Positions 54,627 through 62,577 of a stretch of DNA of 64,000 nucleotides are shown here, piece after piece. The translations under genes and the position numbers were made by a program. The first letter of the stretch is position 1. Every line of letters begins with the position of its first letter. Source of the stretch: Lacisediminihabitans sp046156175 (GTDB lineage Bacteria; Actinomycetota; Actinomycetes; Actinomycetales; Microbacteriaceae); assembly GCF_046156175.1 (NCBI RefSeq), contig NZ_JAYLVL010000002.1, positions 248,001-312,000 of the forward strand, given 5' to 3'. The notes under the pieces were generated by a model. The model was not told the DNA's origin. It did no database searches and saw nothing but the letters and a program-made list of their open reading frames with translations.

Positions 54627-55907
54627 TCAGTTGGCGAGCTCGACACCCATCGAACGCATGAACGGCACGGGATCCTGGGTGCCGCCGTTGTGGTGGATCT
54701 CGAAGTGCAGGTGGCACCCCGTGGACATGCCCGTGCTTCCGACGCGGGCGATGTTCTGGCCCACATCCACATGCTGGCCGATGCGCACGAGGATGCCGCC
54801 GTTCACGATGTGCCCATAGGCGGTCTCGTAGCTGCTGTCGCCGTCGTTCTGGATGCGGATGTAATTGCCGTATCCGCCGTAGGGACCGGCGAGCACGATC
54901 GTGCCGGAGTGTGCCGCATAGATCGGCGTATTGCATCCGGCGGCCAGGTCGGTGCCCGCATGAAGGGCGTAGGCGCCGTTGTAGGGGTCGATCCGGTAGC
55001 CGTACGGGCTGGAGATGTGGCCACCGGCCGGGCGCGCCCAGCCCGCCGAGGAGATCTGACCCGCCCGCGGTGCCGCGGCGAGTTGGGCAGCGAGTGCGGC
55101 GGCAGCAGCCTTGCGGGCCACCTCGACGCCGGTCGCGTAGTCCGCTTCCGTCTGGTTGGTGTTGGTCACGAGGATGGCCAGTTGGGCGTTGAGCTCCACC
55201 TGGTGGGCCTGCTGGTCGGTGAGGGCTGCAGCTGCGGTGACCGCGGCATCGGCAGCCGCCTTGGCGGCCTTCTCCGCCTCGCCCGCGAGCGCCTTGAGGG
55301 CCTCTTTGGCGATATCAGCCTGGTCGGTGAGCGCCCGGGCGACGTTCTGGTTCTGGATCGCCTTCTCGTAGATGCCTGCCGACTGGTCCTTCACCATGCT
55401 CGCGAGACCGAGTTGGGAGAGGAGGCTCTTCGCGTCTTTGCTGTCGAAGAAGAGGGTGCTGCTGAGATCGCTCCCGCCGGAGCGCGCGAGCCGGGCAGCG
55501 AGCTCGCCCGCCTGTCGCTTCGAGCGGTCGGCCTGGGCCTGGGCTTCATCCGCCTGGCTCTTGAGCTTCACCGCTTTGGCCGCTGCGTCGTCGTATTTCG
55601 CCTGGGCGGCCTCCGCGGCGGCACCCTTCTGCACGGCATCCGCCTGGGTCGAATCGACGGCGGACTGCAAGGTCGCGAGAAGCTGGTTCAGGGTGGCGAT
55701 CTCCGCCTTCTTGGCGGTTTCGCTCCGCTGGGCGTTCTGCACGTCCGCATAGCTCGGATAGGTGGTCGCGAAGGCCGCAGAGGTCGATCCGACGATGGAC
55801 CCGCTCGCCAACACGGAGAGCACCGCCGCTGCCGCAGTCCAACGGCGCAATCGGGCGCTCGAACGCGCCGTACTGCGCCGCGCGGTACCGCCGGTGTTGA
55901 GCGCCAT
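54627..55907 (-). CDS. Secreted M23 (LytM/NlpD-like) peptidase, paralogue 2
   Basis: A 426-residue exported protein with the same layout as its neighbours: a hydrophobic signal (WTAAAAVLSVLASGSIVG), a coiled coil and a LytM domain with LHAGTDLAAGCN, GHIVNGGIL and HLHFEIHHNGG. ATG 55907 is chosen because the context GAGGACTGATG parallels that of paralogue 1; a GTG 21 bases earlier is possible. The metal site is intact. Confidence 0.9.
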   Translation of the reverse strand: MALNTGGTARRSTARSSARLRRWTAAAAVLSVLASGSIVGSTSAAFATTYPSYADVQNAQRSETAKKAEIATLNQLLATLQSAVDSTQADAVQKGAAAEAAQAKYDDAAAKAVKLKSQADEAQAQADRSKRQAGELAARLARSGGSDLSSTLFFDSKDAKSLLSQLGLASMVKDQSAGIYEKAIQNQNVARALTDQADIAKEALKALAGEAEKAAKAAADAAVTAAAALTDQQAHQVELNAQLAILVTNTNQTEADYATGVEVARKAAAAALAAQLAAAPRAGQISSAGWARPAGGHISSPYGYRIDPYNGAYALHAGTDLAAGCNTPIYAAHSGTIVLAGPYGGYGNYIRIQNDGDSSYETAYGHIVNGGILVRIGQHVDVGQNIARVGSTGMSTGCHLHFEIHHNGGTQDPVPFMRSMGVELAN

Positions 55908-55948
55908 CAGTCCTCGATCCCGTGACACCGAGCTTCCTGAGTCACTCC

Positions 55949-55973
55949 AGTAACACTGTTAACAGCAGTCACA
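55949..55973 (-). promoter_or_regulatory. Conserved block upstream of M23 paralogue 2
   Basis: Same AGTAACACTGTTAACA-N3-GTCACA block as before paralogue 1, here 41 bases before ATG 55907. No copy is seen before paralogue 3. Confidence 0.55.
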
Positions 55974-56128
55974 CTAACAACACGGATGCGGGATGGCCAG
56001 TGTTTGCAGGGGTGCGGCGTGCGCGACGCCGCTGCCGTCGCTGCGGCCTGCGCCCGGACACGCTCCCACCCGGACGATTCTCGGAGGCGGAGTCTGCGGC
56101 TCAGCGGGGACGCCGAGGCCTGCAGAAC

Positions 56129-57376
56129 TCAGTTGGCCAGTTCGATTCCGTTGCTGCGCATGAACGGCACGGCGTCGATGGCATTGCCGTTCTCCCGCAC
56201 CTCGTAGTGCAGGTGGCATCCCGTGGAGTGACCCGTGCTTCCGACCGCCGCGATGGGCTGGCCCGGGCCGACCGGCTGGCCGACACTCACATGGATGCCG
56301 CCGTTGACGATGTGCCCGTACCCGGTGGAGATTCCGTTGCCGTTGTCGATCAGCACGAAGTTGCCGTAGCCCCCGTTCGGACCGGCGTAGACGACGGTGC
56401 CGCCGTGGGCGGCGAAGATCGGCGAGTTGCAGCTCGCCGCGAGGTCGGTGCCGGCGTGGAACGCGTACGAGTGAGTGAAGGGGTTGATGCGGAATCCGAA
56501 GGGGCTCGAGATGTGGCCGCCTGCGGGGCGCACCCAGCCCGTCGATGAGATCTTGCCCGCGCCGAGCCCGGCAAGGTCACCCCACAGCGCCTTGATGCCG
56601 TCCACATACTCGGACTCGAGGTGATCGAAGTTCGTCGTGAGGGTGGCGAGCTGCGCCTGCAGCCGAGCCGAGTTGTCGCTCTGCTCCGTGTAGGCGGATG
56701 CGGCGGCCTCCGCTGCAGTCGTCGCCTCGGCGAGGGCCTTCTGGGCGGCATCGGCGAGGATCTTGAGGGCGGCCTTGGCGACATCGGCCTGGTCGGTCAG
56801 GGACTGGGCGGTGTTCTGGTCCTGCACGGCTTTTTCGTAGATGCCGGCGGACTGGTCCTTCACCATGCTCTCCAGGCCGAGTTGGGCCAGGTACGCCTTC
56901 GAGTCCCCGCCGCTGAAGAACAGCCGGGTGGAGAGGTCGTTGACGGCAGACCGGGACAGCCGTGCGGCGAGCTGGCCAGCCTGCTGCTTCGACTTCGCGG
57001 CTTTCGCCTGGGCGGAATCCGCCTGTTTCTGCAGCTCCGCAGCCTTGAACGCAGCCTCATCGTATTTCTGCTGGGCGGCCTGGTATTCATCGCCCTTCTG
57101 CACGGCGACGGCCTGCGTCGAATCCGCCGCGGCTTGCAATCCGGCGAGCAGTCCCTGCACACGAGTGACCTCGGCCGAAGTGGCGGACTGGCTCTGGCGG
57201 GCCGCCTGCACGTCATCCCAGCTGGGGTAGTCCGCGGCGAATGCGGGAGCTCCGGCCTGTCCGAGGATCGATCCGGTGGTCAGCACCGCGAGCATGGCGA
57301 CAGTCGCGGTCAACCGTGTCGCGCGCAGCCCGCGGCCGGAGAGAATGGTGCGCTTGTGCCCGCTGGTGTGTGCCAT
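56129..57376 (-). CDS. Secreted M23 (LytM/NlpD-like) peptidase, paralogue 3
   Basis: A 415-residue exported protein: signal (MLAVLTTGSILGQAG region, about residues 22-50), coiled coil and LytM domain with FHAGTDLAASCN, YGHIVNGGIHV and HLHYEVRENG. HLHYE replaces HLHFE, a mild change. ATG 57376 follows GGGGAA closely. The signal and coiled coil are closest to paralogue 1 (both contain AFAADYP and SKQQAGQLAARL). Confidence 0.9.
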   Translation of the reverse strand: MAHTSGHKRTILSGRGLRATRLTATVAMLAVLTTGSILGQAGAPAFAADYPSWDDVQAARQSQSATSAEVTRVQGLLAGLQAAADSTQAVAVQKGDEYQAAQQKYDEAAFKAAELQKQADSAQAKAAKSKQQAGQLAARLSRSAVNDLSTRLFFSGGDSKAYLAQLGLESMVKDQSAGIYEKAVQDQNTAQSLTDQADVAKAALKILADAAQKALAEATTAAEAAASAYTEQSDNSARLQAQLATLTTNFDHLESEYVDGIKALWGDLAGLGAGKISSTGWVRPAGGHISSPFGFRINPFTHSYAFHAGTDLAASCNSPIFAAHGGTVVYAGPNGGYGNFVLIDNGNGISTGYGHIVNGGIHVSVGQPVGPGQPIAAVGSTGHSTGCHLHYEVRENGNAIDAVPFMRSNGIELAN

Positions 57377-57493
57377 GTTTCCCCGAAGTCTCGACTGCAC
57401 GTTGAACCTACCGCCGAGGCGTGACGAATGCACGCATCAATGCGGAGTGGCGAGCGGATGCTTCGGCCCTCGCCATCCGGTTCGGGGCGTGGT

Positions 57494-57522
57494 TTGGAAA
57501 AGGGGCCGGGCTCCCCTATGCT
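57494..57522 (+). promoter_or_regulatory. Promoter of the tRNA-Glu/Asp/Phe cluster
   Basis: TTGGAA and TATGCT are separated by 17 bases and stand about 35 bases before tRNA-Glu. This is a good vegetative promoter for a stable-RNA operon. Confidence 0.65.
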
Positions 57523-57556
57523 TGTCCCTCGGCAGCTATGAAGGATTTTTCTTCAC

Positions 57557-57629
57557 GGCCCCATCGTTTAGTGGCCTAGGACGGCGCCCTTTCACGGCGT
57601 TAACACGGGTTCGAATCCCGTTGGGGTCA
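57557..57629 (+). tRNA. tRNA-Glu (TTC)
   Basis: A 73-nt cloverleaf with acceptor GGCCCCA/TGGGGTC. The anticodon loop CTTTCAC gives TTC and the T-arm is ACGGGTTCGAATCCCGT. The 3' CCA is not encoded. Confidence 0.96.
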
Positions 57630-57661
57630 CACAGCACTATCCGAAATGCAGCGAATAGCTA

Positions 57662-57735
57662 GGCCCTGTAGCGCAGTTGGTTAGCGCGCCGCCCTGTCAC
57701 GGCGGAGGTCGCCGGTTCAAGTCCGGTCAGGGTCG
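57662..57735 (+). tRNA. tRNA-Asp (GTC)
   Basis: A 74-nt cloverleaf with acceptor GGCCCTG/CAGGGTC, anticodon loop CTGTCAC (GTC) and T-loop GGTTCAAGTCC. Confidence 0.96.
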
Positions 57736-57736
57736 C

Positions 57737-57775
57737 AAGGCACGGTCATCTCTCGCCAGACGGCCGTGCCTTATT
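57737..57775 (+). terminator. Hairpin after tRNA-Asp
   Basis: AAGGCACGG and CCGTGCCTT form a 9-bp stem with an 18-base loop, followed by ATTA. It lies between tRNA-Asp and tRNA-Phe and may terminate part of the transcripts. Confidence 0.6.
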
Positions 57776-57796
57776 ACGTCTATCGTTAGGCGCTAA

Positions 57797-57869
57797 GGCT
57801 CTGTAGCTCAGTTGGTAGAGCGTTCGACTGAAAATCGAGAGGTCACGGGATCGACGCCCGTCGGAGCCA
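57797..57869 (+). tRNA. tRNA-Phe (GAA), integration target
   Basis: A 73-nt cloverleaf with acceptor GGCTCTG/CGGAGCC; the anticodon loop CTGAAAA gives GAA. From the anticodon loop to the 3' end it is identical to a repeat at 62578-62617, showing that an element has integrated here while keeping the tRNA whole. Confidence 0.96.
57828..57867 (+). repeat. attL: 40-bp repeat within tRNA-Phe
   Basis: The 40 bases starting CTGAAAATCGAGAGG match 62578-62617 exactly. The flanking bases differ on both sides. This is the left attachment site of the integrative element. Confidence 0.92.
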
Positions 57870-57872
57870 CCC

Positions 57873-58874
57873 TCAAATTTGCTGGTGAACCGCTGTTTTT
57901 GCGAGCTTCTCACCCCCTTGAAGTTGACTGTTCGACTGGGCACCCCAGTAGTCAGAGAGGGCCGCTGCGCCGCGTCTAGCGGCGTCTGCTCTCGTGTCCG
58001 CGTAGAGCTGGGTCACGAGCAGAGAAGAGTGCCCAAGAATCGCCTGAACATCCGGAGCCGATACACCCGCGTTGAAAAGCACAACCGCTGCTGTGTGACG
58101 CAAGTCGTGCCAATGCAGCGCAGGCTCCCCCGGCGCGTACGTCTTAACCTGAGCGCGAATACGGTGCCAGTTGAGCGCTCGACTGAGGTTCTTTGAGTTC
58201 ACATACCCACCGCGTGGGCCAGGGAAAAGCAGCTCATGCTCAGTTTTGCCGTGCATGGCTTCGGATACGACCGGCAGCAATGGTTCAGAGACGGGAACCA
58301 TGCGAACGCGTCGCCCCTTGGTTGGGCCGATGAGCAGCTCGCCATGCATGCCTGGCGAAGCGGTTTGCGCAACTCTGATCACGCGCTCCGACAGGTCCAC
58401 ATCCGAGACCCGCAGGGCAGCTACTTCCCCGAGACGACACCCTGTGTACAACAGCGCGAGTACGAACCTGCGGTAAGGGCCAGAAGTAGGCAGCGCCTCG
58501 AGTAGCCGCGAAACCTCTTCCAAATTCAACGAACGAGATGCGGGGTCAGCTTCTCGACCACGGGGGACGTCGACTCCTAGGCATGGGTTAGCGGCTATGT
58601 AGCCGCCTTTGACCGCGACGCGGCAAATAGCGGACAACATGCTCAGCGCGTCGATTCGAGTAGAGCGGGTGCCCGTCCACGCGGCAAACTCAGCTTCAAT
58701 ATCGAGCGGCGTCAAATCTGCGATAGGGAGTGAGGCGAACGAGGGCGCTACGCGGTGGCGCCAGGCGACCATGTAAGCGCGACCCGTGCCTGGGGAGATC
58801 CGGCTGAGAATTAGGTCGCGGTAGCGGGTGAATAGCGCGCCGACGGTCGCCTGCTCGCCGTCTCCTAGTCTCAT
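57873..58874 (-). CDS. int: Tyrosine recombinase (integrase)
   Basis: A 333-residue integrase. The N-terminal SAM-like domain covers about residues 10-105. The catalytic domain has R147 (YTGCRLGEVAAL), K186 (PTKGRRVRMVPV), H256 and R259 (HWHDLRHTAAV), H282 (LGHSSLLVTQ) and Y291 (LYADTRA), so the active site is complete. It reads towards attL and ends four bases after the tRNA. A perfect inverted repeat covers its start codon. Confidence 0.93.
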   Translation of the reverse strand: MRLGDGEQATVGALFTRYRDLILSRISPGTGRAYMVAWRHRVAPSFASLPIADLTPLDIEAEFAAWTGTRSTRIDALSMLSAICRVAVKGGYIAANPCLGVDVPRGREADPASRSLNLEEVSRLLEALPTSGPYRRFVLALLYTGCRLGEVAALRVSDVDLSERVIRVAQTASPGMHGELLIGPTKGRRVRMVPVSEPLLPVVSEAMHGKTEHELLFPGPRGGYVNSKNLSRALNWHRIRAQVKTYAPGEPALHWHDLRHTAAVVLFNAGVSAPDVQAILGHSSLLVTQLYADTRADAARRGAAALSDYWGAQSNSQLQGGEKLAKTAVHQQI

Positions 58875-58886
58875 AATCTGAGACTA
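58866..58886. promoter_or_regulatory. Operator candidate over the integrase start
   Basis: TAGTCTCA-N5-TGAGACTA is a perfect 8+8 bp inverted repeat spanning the integrase start codon. Related GACTA/TAGTCTC boxes occur upstream of the neighbouring HTH gene. The HTH protein may bind both. Confidence 0.55.
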
Positions 58887-58920
58887 TAGGACTAACGCAA
58901 GCTAGTACAAGTTCCCGGGA

Positions 58921-59313
58921 CTAGCTTTTCTTCTGGCGCTCTCCCATTCCACGCAGAAACGCTTCGACATCCACAGTCACGCCAGGAAATTCATAAACGT
59001 CCGGGTGCTCGCCGAAGGAAGCACGGAACTGGGAAATCCGTCGATAGACACTTGACCGGCTCATGCCGAGGTTCTGTTGGAGGCCCTCGAAGCCACCGAC
59101 CAATCGCCAAAGAAGCCAGAAACCGAACAAGTCGAACATTGTCGAGTTAATACGCCCTCGCAATAACTTCGTGATCCCAGGGAATGCAGTAAGAAGCGGT
59201 TTATTCACGGTTCTATTTGCTTCGTAGTACGAGTCCCACGCGGCCTCTAGGGCGCTCCTGGCCCGGCCTTCGCCTTCAGGTGATGGCATACGATCGGCTC
59301 TGAAATCTGACAC
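58921..59313 (-). CDS. HTH DNA-binding protein of the element
   Basis: A 130-residue protein. The segment LQQNLGMSRSSVYRRISQFR (about residues 79-98) reads as a helix-turn-helix. The C-terminal VDVEAFLRGMGERQKKS is basic. No family can be named. Position next to the integrase suggests a regulator or excision-controlling protein. The start is GTG 59313; ATG 59289 is possible. Confidence 0.6.
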   Translation of the reverse strand: MSDFRADRMPSPEGEGRARSALEAAWDSYYEANRTVNKPLLTAFPGITKLLRGRINSTMFDLFGFWLLWRLVGGFEGLQQNLGMSRSSVYRRISQFRASFGEHPDVYEFPGVTVDVEAFLRGMGERQKKS

Positions 59314-59321
59314 GTGAACCC

Positions 59322-59355
59322 GTCTCTAGTTCGTTATTCTGCGACTACGAGACTA
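59322..59355 (-). promoter_or_regulatory. Repeat boxes upstream of the HTH gene
   Basis: GTCTCTAGT (59322-59330) and GACTACGAGACTA (59343-59355) resemble the halves of the inverted repeat over the integrase start. They suggest shared control of the two genes. Confidence 0.4.
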
Positions 59356-59404
59356 CGGCGCACGACTGACGAGAGATTGCCCGGAGAGGTTCTCCCGAAA
59401 TCTT

Positions 59405-59959
59405 CTATACAAGATCAAGGACACGTCGCCGTTTCCGTTCTGAGCTCTCTCGGAATCCAGTTCGCGTTTTAGTGATGGTCGCATTTCTGCCCGCCTTCCG
59501 GTTGGCTGATGGCCATGCAACAATTCGATGCGTTCTTAGCCAAGGTAATAAAGGCCGACGCCAGCTGAAGTCCAAGACCAGGCCGCTATCCGGTTCGAGT
59601 AGCTGAATGCGCACCTCGTTCTGGCGAGCCTCGTCGACCAGAGGCGCTGATGCCGGATCGAACGGAACGATAGATCGAGATTCGCCGGGAAAGAACAATG
59701 TGGCGAGAGTTCCCCCGTCTCCATAGCTCGGGCTGCCGGTTTTATCAATCACGTCCCAGATCAAACGAAGATCTTTAGCTGGAGACGAGCCGTGTGCGTA
59801 CACTACGTTCACATTAGGAAACACGCTGTCTAGCTGGGGTTGCACGGACAATCTTGGCCGCGTCAACCATGTTGAAAGGGCACCGAACAATGCCAGTGCG
59901 GCAGCGATAACGGTCAGGATGTCGGCTAGGCGACCGAATGAACCCCAAAAATCCGTCAA
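59405..59959 (-). CDS. Hypothetical membrane protein of the element
   Basis: A 184-residue protein. One N-terminal helix (ADILTVIAAALALFGALSTW, about residues 12-31) anchors it in the membrane. The rest is a soluble domain with a beta-rich pattern (RLSVQPQLDSVFPNVNVVY) and a basic C-terminus. TTG 59959 is chosen because AGGAG stands five bases upstream. The next upstream gene, an FRG-domain protein, has the same GGAGCGCCG leader. No known family is recognised. Confidence 0.6.
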   Translation of the reverse strand: MTDFWGSFGRLADILTVIAAALALFGALSTWLTRPRLSVQPQLDSVFPNVNVVYAHGSSPAKDLRLIWDVIDKTGSPSYGDGGTLATLFFPGESRSIVPFDPASAPLVDEARQNEVRIQLLEPDSGLVLDFSWRRPLLPWLRTHRIVAWPSANRKAGRNATITKTRTGFRESSERKRRRVLDLV

Positions 59960-60076
59960 CGGCGCTCCTGACAGTCGGTCACATCCTGTCGAGCGTAGCA
60001 ATCATGCGCGTTTTGATTCTGCAAGAGCGGATTTCGTGTTCACTGACTAGTTCAGCGCAAAACTCGAATCATGCAT

Positions 60077-61009
60077 TCAAGTCCGACCACCGACCGCGCC
60101 AGCATTACCGCCGAGCCCTCCATAGGCCGCGAACTCTCGGTACCCGGCAAAATCAGGAAATAAGACTCGCGGACTTCGGTTATAGGTGTTTTCTAGGTAT
60201 TTAAGGAGCTTTGGCTTGAGCCCAGCGTTAATTATCACTGCGACAAATGGGATGTGTTGCGGAGCACCGCGAAGGCGATCGCCGGTAAGTTGGCGACCTA
60301 GCTTTTCAGGGTCTCCTTGGCTGAACTTCACGTCAATGCTATGAAAAGGCGTAGTGAGTAGGCGGCTAAAGGATGACTTGGCAGGAACGCTCGAGGCAAC
60401 AAACAATCCCTCTTGAGCGCGAAGTCGGTCATTCGGATGCGATGACTCAACTAGGAACGGGGCTTGCGAGTTAAGAGCGTGGCGAAGTGTTGCTCCCGCT
60501 CGGTCGCTAATGTGATCCCAAGTGTTGGCGGGCCCCACTGACGCATAGCTGGGCCATGCGGTCACGTTAAGTGCGAGCAACACTCCACTTTTTGAAAAGT
60601 TACGACCGTGAGGCCCAACCCCAGGCGTCTGACAGGCAAACCATAATGCTGTCGTTGGGTTACTCGTAAAGTCAATAAGCCGCGTCTCGACACCATAATG
60701 CTGCAAATCCGCGAGTAGCTGTAGATCGTCAACGTACGCAGTGTCACCGACACCGAGCCCCCATCTACGAGCCTCATTCAAAAGTTTCAACTCGGCTTCT
60801 CGCACAGCCGTCTCGTCGAGACGATCGCCAAGGCGCCTGTGAGCTGCCGAAATAAGCCTGTGGTCAACGCTGCTCATTCCGCGCCAAGCAAACCGCTGAC
60901 CGATGCTATGCACGCCGATGAAACCCATTACAGACATAACTTCGCGCGAGGTTTTCGGCTGAACGTACCAGCCGGGCCTCTTCCATGATTCCCCTTGTTC
61001 GCCTGCCAC
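60077..61009 (-). CDS. FRG-domain protein
   Basis: A 310-residue protein. The FRG domain is seen in FAWRGMSSVDHRLISAAHRRL (xWRG motif near residue 43) and LADLQHYGVETRLIDFTSNP with TTALWFAC (about 100-130). FRG domains are named after the F/Y-RG motif and occur in bacterial proteins often linked with mobile elements and antiphage islands. No activity is proven for most. The start is GTG 61009 with GGAG four bases upstream. The coding sequence is less GC-rich than the host genes. Confidence 0.8.
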   Translation of the reverse strand: MAGEQGESWKRPGWYVQPKTSREVMSVMGFIGVHSIGQRFAWRGMSSVDHRLISAAHRRLGDRLDETAVREAELKLLNEARRWGLGVGDTAYVDDLQLLADLQHYGVETRLIDFTSNPTTALWFACQTPGVGPHGRNFSKSGVLLALNVTAWPSYASVGPANTWDHISDRAGATLRHALNSQAPFLVESSHPNDRLRAQEGLFVASSVPAKSSFSRLLTTPFHSIDVKFSQGDPEKLGRQLTGDRLRGAPQHIPFVAVIINAGLKPKLLKYLENTYNRSPRVLFPDFAGYREFAAYGGLGGNAGAVGGRT

Positions 61010-61320
61010 GGCGCTCCGATCAGTTTGTCGTTAGGTCAATTGCGATGACTCACCCAAGAAGACCGTGCCAGGCAGACTTGATCGTAACGGTTGAGTACCG
61101 TCCACGCCGATCGAAAGGGAACCCAACACTCAAATCTCGCGCGCTCTAGGATCTGCCGCCCTTCGCGCTGCGCGCTGCGGTTGCCACCGACAGAATGATG
61201 CGATCTGCGGGTCGAGCACCTTAGTACGGGGCGGGGCAGGAGGCAGCGCGGCGCCGCGCGGCGCCCCTACGGGGCACCCGCGCAGCATCCACACCCTTGC
61301 AACCGCTCAACAGCGGCCCA
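61010..61320. other. Non-coding region between the FRG gene and the zinc-ribbon gene
   Basis: No supportable gene is present. The region is GC-rich near 61220-61275 and carries palindromes (see the next entry). It holds the promoter of the FRG gene by position and may hold the replication origin. Confidence 0.4.
61246..61275. repeat. GC-rich palindrome and hairpin, origin candidate
   Basis: GCGCGGCGCCGCGC (61246-61259) is a perfect 14-bp palindrome, followed by the hairpin GCCCC-TAC-GGGGC (61263-61275). They lie downstream of the Rep gene. Rolling-circle elements often have their double-strand origin in or near rep, so this could be a nick-site or terminator structure. This is only a positional guess. 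Confidence 0.4.
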
Positions 61321-61449
61321 TCACGCGCAGTACGCGCACAGCTCGTTGCCGAATGCGTCACGCGCCCCAAGACCGGGAATCGGGTTACCGCACTTGTCAC
61401 ACGCACGAAGGCCCATCATCGCGCAGATCGGGCAATCTGGTTCTGCCAT
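61321..61449 (-). CDS. 42-residue zinc-ribbon microprotein
   Basis: The protein has three CxxC pairs (CPIC, CDKC, CAYC; Cys6/9, Cys17/20, Cys38/41), enough for one or two zinc sites. The ribosome binding site AGGGGG lies nine bases before ATG 61449. It starts 18 bases after the Rep stop, so it is probably co-transcribed with rep. Similar small zinc ribbons are common in actinobacterial mobile elements, with unknown roles. Confidence 0.7.
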   Translation of the reverse strand: MAEPDCPICAMMGLRACDKCGNPIPGLGARDAFGNELCAYCA

Positions 61450-61467
61450 AGTCATCACCCCCTCTCA

Positions 61468-62550
61468 TCACGGAACAGCCGCCGAACAGGGTGCCAGCTC
61501 ACGTCGCAGACGCAGCACCCGACTCTCGACGACGCGCACCGAATACTCCGCCTGGCTTTCAGCTCCTCCCGCCTCAAAGTCGGCAGCATTTGACAGAAAC
61601 CACTCCCTGCGCAGTCGACGTTGCACCGTGCGAGTGAGACCCGTGAACGACCATCCCGTGCGGTGCTTAGTGCGCCGGGACGCGCTCACGACTTGAGAGC
61701 GTGCGCCGTAACGCTGATGCACTCGACTCGGACACGAGACAGGGACGCAGTCAGGCGCGCAACGGATCGACCGTGCAGCACGCTCGAGCGCGGCCAGGTG
61801 CGCCCACACACGCGGGTGCACATCCTTGCCTTGGTGCACCACGTCTTTCATGACGTAGTTCAGCGCCTTGGACAGATACCAAATTGTCTTCGCGCCGTCG
61901 CCGTCCGCACGGAACGCGTCGCACTTTGCCTGCGCACCCCATTGGACGAGCGTCCCGTCAACCTTCGACGCAGCCACCGCAGTGCGAGCTGCCGTGCACA
62001 GCACGTTCGCCTCAGGAGCCTCAGCGCGCGCGATGCGCACCAGCACGTGCACATGCAGCACGCCACGGTCTTGCCACTCCCGCACGATGAAGTACTCAAA
62101 GGAGTCCCACCGGTCACGAATGCGTCGCCGGGTGCGATCCCACAAAAGGCCGGCATCTCGGTTCCATGCCACTTGCCCCAAGTAGTCATAGCGTGAGGCA
62201 TCCAGCGGCACCCCGCGCAACCCTGCATCCGTTGCACGGTGCTGCAGGCCGCATCCGCAGTACGCGCCGCGCGCATCATCCGCACGCGGGACTCGGTGCA
62301 CCTGGCCGAACGAGGGTGCAGTGAGCGTCAGCAGGTAGAACCGGTAGTCCTCAACCGGGCCGTCAAAGATGCCCGAGCGAGCTATTGCCGCCCAGTCGCC
62401 CCTGTACAGCTCCGCGCACGACTCGCACTTACTTTTGATCCGCGAACCGCAGCGAACCCAGACGCCCGTTGTCGTCTTGATAGGGCGCACGCAGCCGCGC
62501 GCAATTACCTCAGCCGCGCCTGTTTCGAGGTTGGTTGGAGCATCCTGCAT
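61468..62550 (-). CDS. Replication initiator of the RepSA (pSAM2) type, HUH family
   Basis: A 360-residue protein. A cysteine cluster (C34, C42, C45 in RCGSRIKSKCESC) and the RYRGD-like LYRGDWAA are typical of RepSA proteins. FYLLTLTAPSFGQVH is motif I, VLHVHVLVRI (H166, H168) is the HUH metal motif, and YLSKALNYVMKD (Y225, Y232, K235) has the catalytic-tyrosine arrangement. It should nick one strand at its origin for rolling-circle replication after excision. It is somewhat shorter than pSAM2 RepSA. No clear ribosome binding site stands before ATG 62550; an internal start is possible. Confidence 0.85.
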   Translation of the reverse strand: MQDAPTNLETGAAEVIARGCVRPIKTTTGVWVRCGSRIKSKCESCAELYRGDWAAIARSGIFDGPVEDYRFYLLTLTAPSFGQVHRVPRADDARGAYCGCGLQHRATDAGLRGVPLDASRYDYLGQVAWNRDAGLLWDRTRRRIRDRWDSFEYFIVREWQDRGVLHVHVLVRIARAEAPEANVLCTAARTAVAASKVDGTLVQWGAQAKCDAFRADGDGAKTIWYLSKALNYVMKDVVHQGKDVHPRVWAHLAALERAARSIRCAPDCVPVSCPSRVHQRYGARSQVVSASRRTKHRTGWSFTGLTRTVQRRLRREWFLSNAADFEAGGAESQAEYSVRVVESRVLRLRRELAPCSAAVP

Positions 62551-62577
62551 AGCAACGCCGCAGCATTAGCAGTACGC

